Shown here: one piece after another, positions 50,255 to 57,803 of the stretch
Layout: each line of letters starts with the position of its first letter
Position numbering within the stretch: position 1 is the stretch's first letter
From: Actinomycetota bacterium
Lineage (GTDB): Bacteria; Actinomycetota; Acidimicrobiia; Acidimicrobiales; MedAcidi-G1
Reading direction: 5' to 3'
Length of the DNA: 64,000 bases
NCBI GenBank assembly: GCA_014381945.1
Contig: JACNKQ010000044.1
Location: forward strand, 32,108 to 96,107
Notes under the pieces: generated by a model
Told to the model about the DNA's origin: nothing
Databases searched by the model: none
Seen by the model: only the letters and a program-made list of their open reading frames with translations
Program-made: the position numbers and the translations under genes

Positions 50255-50262
50255 GGGGGTGA
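50251..50262 (+). CDS. Relay micro-ORF (3 codons) between fmt and rsmB
   Basis: ATG AGG GGG TGA. The ATG overlaps the fmt stop (ATGA) and the TGA overlaps the rsmB GTG (GTGA). It is short enough to be chance alone; it is listed because the same double overlap recurs elsewhere. Confidence 0.2.
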   Translation: MRG

Positions 50263-51380
50263 ACGCCGCCGGTGACCCCCGGCGCCTCGCACTCGACGTG
50301 CTGCGCCGCATTGACGATGAAGGGGCCTACGCCAACCTGGCGCTCGGGGCCGCCCTGGATCGTTCCGGAATGGACCGCAGGGACAGGGCGTTCTGCACCG
50401 ACCTGGTCTACGGCACTACACGGATGCGCCGGGCCTGCGACCACCTGATCGACCGCTTCCTGCACGACGACGTCGAGCCGACCGTCCGCCGCGTCCTGCG
50501 CCTGGGCGTCTACCAGCTCCGGTGGGCAGGAGTGCCCCCGCACGCAGCTGTCTCGGCAACCGTCGACATCGCACCGAAGCGGGCCCGGGGCCTCTGCAAC
50601 GCAGTACTGCGTCGGCTGGCCGAACACGACCCGGCATGGCCGTCGCCCGGCATCGAGATGAGCTATCCGGACTGGATCATCGAGCGCCTCGCCGCCGACC
50701 TGGGCGAACACGATGCCCTCGGGGCGCTCACGACGATGAACACGGCGGCGCCCGCCGTAACCAGGCCCGACGGCTACCACCAGGACCGGGCCTCCCAGCT
50801 CGTGGCCGACCTCACCGTCGAGGACCTCCCCCCTGGCGGAACCGTCCTCGACCTGTGTGCCGCACCCGGAGGCAAGGCCACGGCCATGGCGGGCGCCGGG
50901 GCACGGGTGGTCGCAGCCGACCTGCGGCTGCCCCGCCTGGGCCTCGTGGGGGACAACGCCGAACGCCTGGGTGTCGCCTGCCACCTCGTCCAGGCCGACG
51001 GCGCCCTGCCCCCGTTCCGCCGGGCGTCGTTCGACCGGGTGCTCGTCGATGCTCCGTGCTCCGGGCTCGGGGTACTGCGGCGACGGGCCGACGCACGCTG
51101 GCGAATCGAGCCCGAGGACATCGGACGGCTCGCCGACCTGCAGCTGAGGCTCCTTGCGGCAGCGGTCACCCTGGTGCGACCCGGCGGTCGGCTGGTCTAC
51201 AGCGTGTGCACGGTCACGGCAGCCGAGACGACCGGGGTCGATGAGCGCATCCGGGGCATCGCCGACCTGACCTCAGACCATCCCGGCGCTCCATGGCGAG
51301 CCCACGGTTCGGGAGGACTGTTGCTTCCCCAGGACCTCGACAGCGAGGGCATGGCGGTGTTCCGGTACCGACCAGCCTGA
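50259..51380 (+). CDS. rsmB: 16S rRNA m5C967 methyltransferase RsmB
   Basis: 373 residues. A NusB-like RNA-binding domain (RLALDVLRRIDDEGAYANLAL) precedes the SAM domain with VLDLCAAPGGKATAMA, the motif IV Cys in VLVDAPCSGLG and the nucleophile Cys in VYSVCTV. The GTG start overlaps a 3-codon ORF from fmt. Confidence 0.92.
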   Translation: MNAAGDPRRLALDVLRRIDDEGAYANLALGAALDRSGMDRRDRAFCTDLVYGTTRMRRACDHLIDRFLHDDVEPTVRRVLRLGVYQLRWAGVPPHAAVSATVDIAPKRARGLCNAVLRRLAEHDPAWPSPGIEMSYPDWIIERLAADLGEHDALGALTTMNTAAPAVTRPDGYHQDRASQLVADLTVEDLPPGGTVLDLCAAPGGKATAMAGAGARVVAADLRLPRLGLVGDNAERLGVACHLVQADGALPPFRRASFDRVLVDAPCSGLGVLRRRADARWRIEPEDIGRLADLQLRLLAAAVTLVRPGGRLVYSVCTVTAAETTGVDERIRGIADLTSDHPGAPWRAHGSGGLLLPQDLDSEGMAVFRYRPA

Positions 51381-51399
51381 GGGCCTGAGGGCCTGAGGG
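51376..51399. repeat. Three 8-bp tandem repeats at convergent gene ends
   Basis: CCTGAGGG is repeated at 51376, 51384 and 51392, the first copy covering the rsmB stop. GGCCTGA in the repeats can pair with TCAGGCC at 51411-51417 over the stop of the opposite gene, giving a hairpin between the convergent rsmB and hydrolase genes. There is no U-tract. Confidence 0.7.
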
Positions 51400-51410
51400 C
51401 CCGAGCAGCG

Positions 51411-52205
51411 TCAGGCCGGCAGGAGCCGGGTGGCAAGGTGCCCCAGGACGGCATCGAGGGCGTCGCGGGTGGGATGACCGGGTTCGTCGACCAGGTCCTC
51501 GGTCAGCACCGAGTGGGCACGGGGTCCGATCCGGTGGGCGTTGCCGGGCGAATTGTCGATCTCGACCCCGATGAACCCGTCGCCGAACTCCTCGGCGAGA
51601 CGTTCGAAGCGCTCAGCGGGAGCCATCGAGTCGAGGGCGAACCGCAGGCCCAGCACGCAGACGCCGTCGTCGACCCGCTGCTTCGCCACCTCGAGGTCGC
51701 CATCGGAGATGCCCAGGTCGCTGCGCCGCCGCTTCCCGATGGCGAGCGGCAGCGACGGTTGGCTGAGAACCGGGGCGATGAGCCGTTCGTCGAGCATCAT
51801 CCCGAGGGCGAAACCCCCGGTGAAGCACATGCCGACGGCGCCGACCCCCGGGCCCCCGCACCGACCGTGCTCGTAGGCGGCGAGGGCGCGGAGCCAGTCG
51901 GTGACTGGAGAGGTGCGTCGTCGGACGAGCGACGTGAACTCGCGTGAGACACAGCCCTTCGCCAGGCTCGACAACAGGTAGCCGAACGAGGGCCTGCGTC
52001 CGATCGTTCCGAACAGGGAGGGGAGGACGGCCGTGCAGCCGATCTCGGCGACCCGCCTGCCGAAGTCGGCGACGCTCGGGGTGATTCCGGGCATCTCGGT
52101 CATCACGATGACCGCAGGCCCCTCACCGGTTCGCAGCACGGTTCGACCCACGCCACCGTGTGAGAAGTCGTCGATCGCGTAGCCGGCCAGTTCGTCAACG
52201 CCCAT
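51411..52205 (-). CDS. Dienelactone hydrolase family protein
   Basis: 264 residues of alpha/beta-hydrolase fold. VIVMTEMPGITP begins the core, the nucleophile elbow is GMCFTGGFAL with Cys as in dienelactone hydrolases, and a late HPTRDALDAVL may give the catalytic His. The substrate is unknown; no aromatic degradation genes are near. ATG at 52205 is 7 nt from a minus-strand TACCGT, so it is leaderless by spacing. Confidence 0.82.
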   Translation of the reverse strand: MGVDELAGYAIDDFSHGGVGRTVLRTGEGPAVIVMTEMPGITPSVADFGRRVAEIGCTAVLPSLFGTIGRRPSFGYLLSSLAKGCVSREFTSLVRRRTSPVTDWLRALAAYEHGRCGGPGVGAVGMCFTGGFALGMMLDERLIAPVLSQPSLPLAIGKRRRSDLGISDGDLEVAKQRVDDGVCVLGLRFALDSMAPAERFERLAEEFGDGFIGVEIDNSPGNAHRIGPRAHSVLTEDLVDEPGHPTRDALDAVLGHLATRLLPA

Positions 52206-52212
52206 CGTCGCC

Positions 52213-52218
52213 ACGGTA
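52213..52218 (-). promoter_or_regulatory. -10 element of the hydrolase gene, leaderless type
   Basis: TACCGT on the minus strand ends 7 nt before the ATG at 52205. Confidence 0.45.
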
Positions 52219-52250
52219 GTCGTGGAATCGGGCGTTCGAAGCCGCCCCGG

Positions 52251-52256
52251 TAACCT
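52251..52256 (+). promoter_or_regulatory. -10 element of mogA-ribD, leaderless type
   Basis: TAACCT ends 6 nt before the mogA ATG at 52263. Confidence 0.45.
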
Positions 52257-52262
52257 CGCGGC

Positions 52263-52760
52263 ATGAACGCACCCGACGGGCCGGCGACGGCGGCCAAGGT
52301 CCTCACCGTCTCCGACGGGGTCGTCCACGGAATCCGCAGGGACCTCTCCGGGGCCGCCCTCGAGGCCCGCATGGCCGACGAGGGCTGGACGATCGCCGAA
52401 AGGGCCGTGTGCGCCGACGGTGTCGAGTCGGTCGCCTCTACCATCGCCCGACTGGCCGACGGCTTCCACGGCGTGATCGTGACGACCGGGGGCACCGGAT
52501 TCGGGCCGAGGGACCTGACGCCGGAGGGCACCCGGGCCGTGCTCGACCGTGAGGCACCTGGCCTGGCCGAGGCGATGCGCCTCGTCAACCCCCTGGGGCG
52601 CCTCTCCCGGGGCGTCTCCGGCACCGTCGGCACAACCCTCGTGCTCAACACCCCGGGGTCCAGCAACGGTTGTGTCGAGTGCCTCGAGGCCGTCATCGAC
52701 GTGGTTCCCCATGCCGTGCGCCTCCTCGCCGACAACGCCGACCCACATCCCCACGCCTGA
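52263..52760 (+). CDS. mogA: Molybdopterin adenylyltransferase family protein (MogA/MoaB)
   Basis: 165 residues. KVLTVSDGVVHG, the molybdopterin-binding VTTGGTGFGPRDLTPE and the NTPGSSNGCVECL motif define the family. It adenylates molybdopterin or is a MoaB-type relative. No other molybdenum cofactor genes are in the window, so the exact role is uncertain. Confidence 0.88.
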   Translation: MNAPDGPATAAKVLTVSDGVVHGIRRDLSGAALEARMADEGWTIAERAVCADGVESVASTIARLADGFHGVIVTTGGTGFGPRDLTPEGTRAVLDREAPGLAEAMRLVNPLGRLSRGVSGTVGTTLVLNTPGSSNGCVECLEAVIDVVPHAVRLLADNADPHPHA

Positions 52761-52764
52761 TCCC

Positions 52765-53793
52765 ATGCCTGATCCCACGCCCACGCCCACGCCCACCGAC
52801 GTGGACCTGATGCGTGCGGCTGTCGCCGCAGCGGCCTCCGTGCGCCACTCCACGTCGCCGAACCCCTGGGTCGGTGCGGTGGTGGTCGCCGACGGTTCGG
52901 TGGTCGGCACCGGTGCCACCAGCCCACCGGGCGGACCCCACGCCGAGATCCATGCCCTGGCCGAGGCCGGTGATGCGGCACGGGGAGCGACCCTCTACGT
53001 GACGCTCGAGCCGTGTGACCACCGGGGCCGCACGGGCCCGTGCACCGAGGCGATCCTCGGGGCCGGCATCGTCCGTGCCGTGGTGGGCGTGGCCGACCCG
53101 GATCCCGAGGTGGTCGGGCGGGGCCTTGCCCGGCTGCGGGAGGGCGGCGTCGAGGTCGTCGAGGGCATCGCAGCAGCAGATGTCGCCGAGCAGCTGGCGG
53201 CCTACCTGCACCAGCGCCGCACCGGCCGCCCCTACGTGGTCCTCAAGCTGGCTTCGACGCTCGACGGCCGCATCGCAGCACCTGACGGGTCGAGCACATG
53301 GATCACGGGACCGGAGGCGCGCGCCGACGCCCACCGGCTGCGTGCCGAGAGCGACGCGGTGTGCGTGGGAGCGGGCACGGTCCGATCCGATGATCCCGCC
53401 CTGACCATCCGCGACTGGTCACCGCCGGGTGGTGGACCTGCTGAGGATCCCCGCCGAATCGTGCTGGGACCGGTGCCCGAGGGGGCACGGGTCCAACCGG
53501 CCGAATCCCACGAGGGGCCGCTCGAGGACCTGTTGGGCCGCCTGGGGGGTGAGGGCGTACTCCAACTGCTGGTAGAGGGTGGCGCCGATGTAGCCGGCCG
53601 GTTCCACCGGGCAGGGCTGGTGGACCGCTACGTCGTGTACGTCGCCCCGGCACTGCTGGGAGGCGACGACGGTCGGCCGCTGCTGGCCGGCCCGGGCGCA
53701 CCCACGATGGTCGAGCTGCGCCGGGGACGCTTCGCCTCTGTGGTCGCGCTCGGCGACGACCTCCGCCTCGACCTGGTCCTCGAAGGGTCCTGA
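52765..53793 (+). CDS. ribD: Riboflavin biosynthesis deaminase/reductase RibD
   Basis: About 342 residues. The deaminase half has SPNPWVGAVVV, PHAEIHAL and LEPCDHRGRTGPC (zinc His and two Cys); the reductase half starts near YVVLKLASTLDGRIA. It carries out two steps from the GTP-derived pyrimidine. ATG 52765 gives a Pro/Thr repeat leader of about 12 residues; GTG 52801 or ATG 52810 are likely alternatives. No other rib gene follows, and I see no FMN riboswitch. Confidence 0.92.
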   Translation: MPDPTPTPTPTDVDLMRAAVAAAASVRHSTSPNPWVGAVVVADGSVVGTGATSPPGGPHAEIHALAEAGDAARGATLYVTLEPCDHRGRTGPCTEAILGAGIVRAVVGVADPDPEVVGRGLARLREGGVEVVEGIAAADVAEQLAAYLHQRRTGRPYVVLKLASTLDGRIAAPDGSSTWITGPEARADAHRLRAESDAVCVGAGTVRSDDPALTIRDWSPPGGGPAEDPRRIVLGPVPEGARVQPAESHEGPLEDLLGRLGGEGVLQLLVEGGADVAGRFHRAGLVDRYVVYVAPALLGGDDGRPLLAGPGAPTMVELRRGRFASVVALGDDLRLDLVLEGS

Positions 53794-53846
53794 GCCGTTT
53801 CCGGGCCGGACGGGAAATCCACGGGGGCAGCACCCATGGCGCCGGG

Positions 53847-53852
53847 TAGGTT
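53847..53852 (+). promoter_or_regulatory. -10 element of hisG, leaderless type
   Basis: TAGGTT ends 6 nt before the hisG GTG at 53859. Confidence 0.45.
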
Positions 53853-53858
53853 CGTCCC

Positions 53859-54734
53859 GTGCTGAAACTGGTGCTTCCCAAGGGCTCCCTCGAAAAGGCG
53901 ACCCTGGAACTGTTCGAGGCCGCCGACCTGGCGGTCGGCCGGAGTTCCTCGGTGGACTACAGGGCGTCCATATCCGACCCACGGGTCGACGATGTCCGCA
54001 TCCTGCGCCCACAGGAGATTCCGACCTATGTGGCCGACGGCCTCTTCGACCTCGGCATCACCGGCCGAGACTGGATCGAGGAGACGGGCAGCGATGTCGT
54101 ATCGCTCGGCGAACTCCACTACTCGAAGGCGACGGCCCGCCCCGTCAGGATCGTCGTGGCCGTCCCCGGAGACTCTCCCTGCGAGTCGGTGTCCGACCTC
54201 CCGGACGGTGTCCGGGTCTCGAGCGAATACCCGGAGCTGACACGCCGATACTTCGTCGAACAGGGCGTAGAAGCCGATATCCGGCTTTCGTACGGTGCCA
54301 CCGAGGCCAAGGTGCCCGACATCGTCGACGTCGTGGTCGACATCACCGAGACCGGCCGGGCCCTGCGGGCAGCCGGCCTCAAGGTGATCGACACGATCCT
54401 CACCAGCTACACGGAGCTCATCGCCAACCCGGCAGCCCACGCCGACCCCGGAAGGCGCCACGCCATGGAACAGCTCCTCACGCTGCTGCAGGGCGCCCTC
54501 GAGGCCCGGGGCAAGGTCCTGGTGAAGATGAACGTGCCGGCCGATGGGCTCGACCGGGTCATCGAGCTCATCCCGTCCATGAAGGCGCCCACCGTCAACG
54601 AACTGTTCGGCGGCACCGGCTATGCCGTCGAGACCGTCGTGGCCAAGACCGAGATCAACGTGTTGATCCCGGACCTGCGGGACGCCGGGGCCACGGACAT
54701 CCTCGAACTGCCGCTGTCCAAGATCATCCACTGA
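53859..54734 (+). CDS. hisG: ATP phosphoribosyltransferase, long form
   Basis: 291 residues. LVLPKGSLEKATLELF begins the catalytic domains, DLGITGRDWIEE and VVDITETGRALRAAGL follow, and the C-terminal ACT-like regulatory domain (LVKMNVPADGLDRVIELIPSM...) identifies the hexameric, histidine-inhibited long form. It is the first histidine step. No other his biosynthetic gene is adjacent. Confidence 0.95.
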   Translation: MLKLVLPKGSLEKATLELFEAADLAVGRSSSVDYRASISDPRVDDVRILRPQEIPTYVADGLFDLGITGRDWIEETGSDVVSLGELHYSKATARPVRIVVAVPGDSPCESVSDLPDGVRVSSEYPELTRRYFVEQGVEADIRLSYGATEAKVPDIVDVVVDITETGRALRAAGLKVIDTILTSYTELIANPAAHADPGRRHAMEQLLTLLQGALEARGKVLVKMNVPADGLDRVIELIPSMKAPTVNELFGGTGYAVETVVAKTEINVLIPDLRDAGATDILELPLSKIIH

Positions 54735-54736
54735 CG

Positions 54737-54767
54737 GACGCCTGGCCCAGGAGCGCGCTCAGGCGTC
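54737..54767. terminator. Hairpin between convergent hisG and DUF1844 genes
   Basis: GACGCCTG (54737-54744) pairs perfectly with CAGGCGTC (54760-54767); the loop itself contains CCTGGCCCAGG. It covers the stop of the minus-strand gene. There is no U-tract on either side, so it may end transcription poorly or act with Rho. Confidence 0.45.
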
Positions 54768-55190
54768 AGGGTCAGGGTCAGGGTCATTCTCCGGCGCATC
54801 GGCGGCCTGCTGGGCACTGACGTAGGCCAGCCGGATCTGGTTGAGGGCGCCACGCAGCGTCTCCTCGTTCTCGCCCAGGCGGCCCTGGAGGCGGTCGACC
54901 ACGGCCCCCATGGCGTCGATGGCCAGTGCCGCCTGGGAGAGGTTCGGAGGATCCTGCGAGAGGTGGATTGCCCCGAGTTCGAAGAGCCCCATGAGGTGGG
55001 TCGACACGATCACCTCGGCGGGTGTGTCGGCGAGTTGCTCCTGTACAGCCGCCATCTCCCGAGCCAGGGCCTCGGCGCGTGCTATCTCCTCGGGATCAAC
55101 AGGATGTCCGTCGTCGGGCGTGCCTGCCGGACGATTCTCGGGAGATGTTTCGACGGGATGCTCGCCGCCGGGGGTCCAGAGGGTGCTCAT
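54759..55190 (-). CDS. DUF1844 domain protein
   Basis: 143 residues. The C-terminal two thirds (VIVSTHLMGLFELGAIHLSQ, LAIDAMGAVVDRLQGRLGEN, LNQIRLAYVSAQQ) fit DUF1844, a family of unknown function that lies opposite infC in many actinobacteria. The N-terminal 40 residues are disordered. The C-terminus DPDPDPDA is coded by a GTCAGG hexamer repeat at 54765-54782. The ATG is overlapped by the stop of a 14-codon ORF. Confidence 0.85.
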   Translation of the reverse strand: MSTLWTPGGEHPVETSPENRPAGTPDDGHPVDPEEIARAEALAREMAAVQEQLADTPAEVIVSTHLMGLFELGAIHLSQDPPNLSQAALAIDAMGAVVDRLQGRLGENEETLRGALNQIRLAYVSAQQAADAPENDPDPDPDA

Positions 55191-55231
55191 GGGTTGTGTC
55201 CGATCGTCGGGAGAAACACCTCCGGTTCCAT
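55187..55231 (-). CDS. Leader micro-ORF (14 codons) of the DUF1844 gene
   Basis: On the minus strand, ATG GAA CCG ... CCA TGA encodes MEPEVFLPTIGHNP. Its TGA overlaps the ATG of the DUF1844 gene (ATGA). An AAGG is about 10 nt before its ATG, and a TAGAGT box lies 18 nt upstream. The downstream gene has no ribosome site of its own. Confidence 0.45.
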   Translation of the reverse strand: MEPEVFLPTIGHNP

Positions 55232-55248
55232 GTCGGAGGCGACCTTGG

Positions 55249-55255
55249 TACTCTA
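55249..55255. promoter_or_regulatory. Divergent overlapping -10 elements (infC / DUF1844)
   Basis: TACTCTA reads TACTCT on the plus strand (55249-55254, toward infC) and TAGAGT on the minus strand (55255-55250, toward the DUF1844 leader ORF). The boxes overlap by five bases, as a compact shared promoter. Confidence 0.5.
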
Positions 55256-55260
55256 GGAGG

Positions 55261-55542
55261 CCACAACAGAGCGGAAAGCGGGGTTCTCCCCACCCGGTCA
55301 CCCACGGTGAGCCGGGTTCTTCGCCGCCGATGCAGTCGGTGGCCGTCAGGCATCCACGGATCAACAGGTCATCTCCTGTGTACGTGGTGCTCGCCGGTCC
55401 CGGTGCAACGGGCGGGTGTCGGCTTTCCGACACCCGCCTTCTTTTCGTTTTCGGTGTCGACATGATCGACATCGGGAGTCGAGGGGGCGTTCCCATATCC
55501 CACCAGGAAAGGAACCTGCGTGACGCACAGGAGCGACGAGCA
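55261..55542 (+). promoter_or_regulatory. Long infC-rpmI-rplT leader
   Basis: About 280 nt without a recognised gene. The predicted transcript would contain GC-rich inverted repeats, a strong U-tract hairpin at 55411-55451, then a purine-rich AGGAAAGGAA site (55505-55514) with a GTG 6 nt later that opens an 8-codon ORF. In many bacteria the L20 protein or attenuation regulates this operon through such leaders. I do not recognise the fold as a named riboswitch. Confidence 0.55.
55411..55451 (+). terminator. Intrinsic terminator / attenuator before infC
   Basis: GGCGGGTGTCGG (55411-55422), loop CTTT, CCGACACCCGCC (55427-55438), then TTCTTTTCGTTTT. A perfect 12-bp stem plus U-tract lies between promoter and gene, so it is an attenuator rather than an operon end. 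Confidence 0.85.
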
Positions 55543-55546
55543 ATAG
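55520..55546 (+). CDS. Leader micro-ORF (8 codons) overlapping the infC start
   Basis: GTG ACG CAC AGG AGC GAC GAG CAA TAG. It has the best ribosome site in the leader (AAGGA, 6 nt). Its TAG overlaps the probable infC start ATA as ATAG. It is not in the infC frame. Confidence 0.4.
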   Translation: MTHRSDEQ

Positions 55547-56223
55547 CCACGCCAGCCAACCAGGAGCCCCGGATCAACGACCGCATCCGCGCACGCGAGG
55601 TGCGGCTCGTGGGACCCGAAGGTGACCAGATCGGCGTCCGCCCCCTCCCGGAGGCGATCGCAATGGCCCAGGACCTCGACCTCGACCTCGTGGAGGTGGC
55701 CGACAAGGCCAACCCACCGGTCTGTCGGATCATGGACTACGGGAAGTACAAGTACGAGCAGTCCCAACGGGCCAAGGAATCCCGCAGGAAGTCCACGCAC
55801 ATCCTCGTCAAGGAGATGAAGTACCGGCCCAAGATCGGTCCCGGAGACTTTGACACCAAGACCAGGAAGGTCGAGGAGTTCCTGGGTGACGGCAGCAAGG
55901 TCAAGGTGACGATCATGTTCCGGGGCCGGGAGATGCAGCACCCCGAATTGGGACGCCGGATCCTCGACCGGGTGGCGGAGGCGGTCGAGCACGTCGGTCG
56001 CATCGAGACCTATCCCAAGCAGGAGGGCCGCAACATGACGATGCTGCTCGGCCCGGGTCAGGCCACCCGCCGCCAACGCGAGGAGGCCGTCATCAGGGAG
56101 CATGCCGAGGCAGAGGCCAGGGCCGCCGCCGCCGAAGCCGCCGCCGAAGCCGAGGCCGCCGCCGAAGCCGAGGCCGCCGCCGAGGCAGAGACAGTCCCGG
56201 GGGACGCCGCCGAGGCCTCCTGA
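55543..56223 (+). CDS. infC: Translation initiation factor IF-3
   Basis: IF-3 keeps 30S subunits free and checks start codons. EPRINDRIRAREVRLVGPEG, NPPVCRIMDYGKYKYE and the C-domain KTRKVEEFLGDGSKVKVTIMFRGRE (in parts) identify it. I propose the ATA at 55543 as start (226 residues): AGGAG lies 9 nt upstream, it directly precedes the conserved region, and infC is known for non-AUG-type starts that make it self-regulating. The only in-frame ATG (55462) lacks a ribosome site and abuts the terminator. The C-terminus has an added Ala/Glu tail. Confidence 0.85.
   Translation: MATPANQEPRINDRIRAREVRLVGPEGDQIGVRPLPEAIAMAQDLDLDLVEVADKANPPVCRIMDYGKYKYEQSQRAKESRRKSTHILVKEMKYRPKIGPGDFDTKTRKVEEFLGDGSKVKVTIMFRGREMQHPELGRRILDRVAEAVEHVGRIETYPKQEGRNMTMLLGPGQATRRQREEAVIREHAEAEARAAAAEAAAEAEAAAEAEAAAEAETVPGDAAEAS
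56137..56190 (+). repeat. 18-nt in-frame tandem repeat in infC tail
   Basis: GCCGCCGCCGAAGCCGAG occurs at 56137 and 56155, with a third, altered copy at 56173. Each encodes AAAEAE and lengthens the IF-3 C-terminal tail. Confidence 0.8.
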
Positions 56224-56265
56224 GCAGTTCCCACAACACGCACGAACCACGACAAGGAGCACCAC

Positions 56266-56460
56266 ATGCCGAAGATGAAGACCCACCGTGGCGCTGCCAA
56301 GCGCTTCAAGGTGACCGGAACCGGTCGCCTCAAGCGACGCAACAGCAACCTCAACCACATTCTCGAGAAGAAGTCGCCCAAGCGAAAGCGGCGCCTCAAC
56401 AAGGAGAGCGACGTCCACCCGACGAACGCCAAGACCGTGCGCAGGCAACTCGGCATCTGA
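56266..56460 (+). CDS. rpmI: Ribosomal protein bL35
   Basis: 64 residues. [20 protein letters not shown] and the [21 protein letters not shown] region are diagnostic. AAGGAG lies 7 nt before the ATG. Confidence 0.97.
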   Translation: MPKMKTHRGAAKRFKVTGTGRLKRRNSNLNHILEKKSPKRKRRLNKESDVHPTNAKTVRRQLGI

Positions 56461-56468
56461 GTTCCCGA

Positions 56469-56494
56469 CGGTCCCGGCGGCAGTCGCCGGACCG
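56469..56494 (+). other. Hairpin between rpmI and rplT
   Basis: CGGTCC and GGACCG enclose GGCG/CGCC with one bulged C and a five-base loop. No U-tract follows. It may protect the mRNA or be a control site; function is not known. Confidence 0.35.
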
Positions 56495-56535
56495 TGCCCC
56501 ACACACATTCGACACTTCCAACAAGGAGCCACGCC

Positions 56536-56898
56536 ATGGCCAGGGTCAAGCGAGCCGTCCACGCCAGAAAAAAGCACCGCGCCATCCTCAAAGAGGCGAA
56601 GGGCTACTACGGCAACAAGAGCCGTTCCTTCCGCGCCGCCAACGAACAGGTCATGCACTCGGGGAACTACGCGTTCCGCGATCGCCGGGCCAGGAAGGGG
56701 CAGTTCCGCCGCCTCTGGATCCAGCGCATAAACGCCGCCTGTCGCCAGCAGGGAACGACCTACAGCCGCTTCGTGGCGGGCCTGCGCGAGGCCGGCATCG
56801 AGGTGGACCGCAAGGTCCTCGCCGATCTGGCGGTGACCGACCCACGGGCGTTCGCCGCCCTGGTCGAGTCGGCGGTCGGCTCGGTCGACGCTGCCTGA
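56536..56898 (+). CDS. rplT: Ribosomal protein bL20
   Basis: 120 residues from the ATG at 56536, with AAGGAG upstream; an in-frame ATG at 56494 is rejected. [30 protein letters not shown] and [16 protein letters not shown] are typical. L20 often regulates this operon by binding its own leader. Confidence 0.97.
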   Translation: MARVKRAVHARKKHRAILKEAKGYYGNKSRSFRAANEQVMHSGNYAFRDRRARKGQFRRLWIQRINAACRQQGTTYSRFVAGLREAGIEVDRKVLADLAVTDPRAFAALVESAVGSVDAA

Positions 56899-56929
56899 GC
56901 AGGCTGCGGGCCGTCACCGGACACGACCG

Positions 56930-57712
56930 GTGGCCGAAAGCCTCGGCGGTCGCAACCCGGCCCTGCCGCGCGTCCGCCGCCTGGCCCGCGATCGGGCATT
57001 CAGGCGTCGGGAGGGCACCTACCTGGTCGAGGGACCGACGCTTGTCGGCGACGCCCTGACAGCCGGACTCGGTGTAGCTCTGGTCCTCGTCCCCGCTGCT
57101 GCCGCCTCATCCGAGGTCGTCGCAGCAGCCGAGGACGCTGACGTCCCATGCCGTCTCGTCGACGCCGCCCTGTTCGACGGCCTGACCACGACGCGCTCCC
57201 CCCAACCGGCGCTGGCCGTGGTCGAACGCCATGACGTGCCCGTCGCCGACCTGCCTGCATCGGGCGTGGTCGTCGTGCTGGCCGAGTTGGCCGACCCGGG
57301 GAACGCCGGCACCCTCGTCCGGTCCGCCGAGGCCTTCGGTGCTGCGGGTGTGGTCTTCGCCGGTGGGGTCGATCCCTACAACCCGAAGTGCGTCCGGGCC
57401 ACGGCCGGTTCCCTGTTCCGGCTCCCCTTCGCCGTAATCGAGGGCGAGGATGCCGTCGGGCAGGCCCTCGAGCGGCTGGAGGCCACGGGCCGGCAGTGCT
57501 GGGGGAGCGTTGCCGAGGGCGGCGTCGCACCCACCGGGGTTCCGGCCGACCGGAGCGTGGCACTCCTGCTCGGCAACGAGCCCCACGGCCTCCCCGAGGA
57601 CATCCTCGGCCGTTGCGACGGCCTCGTCAGCGTTGCCACGACCGGGTCCGGCGAGTCGCTCAACGTCGCCGTCGCCGGTTCGGTGCTGCTGTACGCCCTC
57701 GCCACCCGATGA
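56930..57712 (+). CDS. 23S rRNA/tRNA 2'-O-methyltransferase (SpoU family, long form)
   Basis: 260 residues. A substrate-binding N-domain (RVRRLARDRAFRRREGTYLVEGP) is followed by the SPOUT domain with LAELADPGNAGTLVRSAEAFG, LLLGNEPHGLP and ESLNVAVAGSVLLYAL. Homologues after rplT and before pheS are common and resemble TsnR/RlmB-like enzymes. The exact modified nucleotide is unknown. Confidence 0.88.
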   Translation: MAESLGGRNPALPRVRRLARDRAFRRREGTYLVEGPTLVGDALTAGLGVALVLVPAAAASSEVVAAAEDADVPCRLVDAALFDGLTTTRSPQPALAVVERHDVPVADLPASGVVVVLAELADPGNAGTLVRSAEAFGAAGVVFAGGVDPYNPKCVRATAGSLFRLPFAVIEGEDAVGQALERLEATGRQCWGSVAEGGVAPTGVPADRSVALLLGNEPHGLPEDILGRCDGLVSVATTGSGESLNVAVAGSVLLYALATR

Positions 57713-57764
57713 CCTACGTTTCGCACATCGGACAATGGTCATCCCCGGAGGTGGCCGTCTGCCC

Positions 57765-57770
57765 TAGCCT
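57765..57770 (+). promoter_or_regulatory. -10 element of pheS-pheT
   Basis: TAGCCT predicts a transcript start near 57777 and a short leader of about 27 nt to the pheS ATG. Confidence 0.35.
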
Positions 57771-57803
57771 CGCGGCGACCGTTGCAGCAGCCGATTGCCC
57801 CTG

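Noticed and set aside
52741..52800. CGCCCA-type repeats before ribD as a regulatory array
   Set aside because: It is a short, imperfect low-complexity run that just encodes Pro/Thr at the ribD N-terminus if the first ATG is used.
52700..53850. FMN riboswitch near ribD
   Set aside because: No RFN-element blocks are present upstream of ribD.
55191..55460. A tRNA or known riboswitch in the infC leader
   Set aside because: I find no cloverleaf with a TTCNANNC arm and no motif of a riboswitch class I know.
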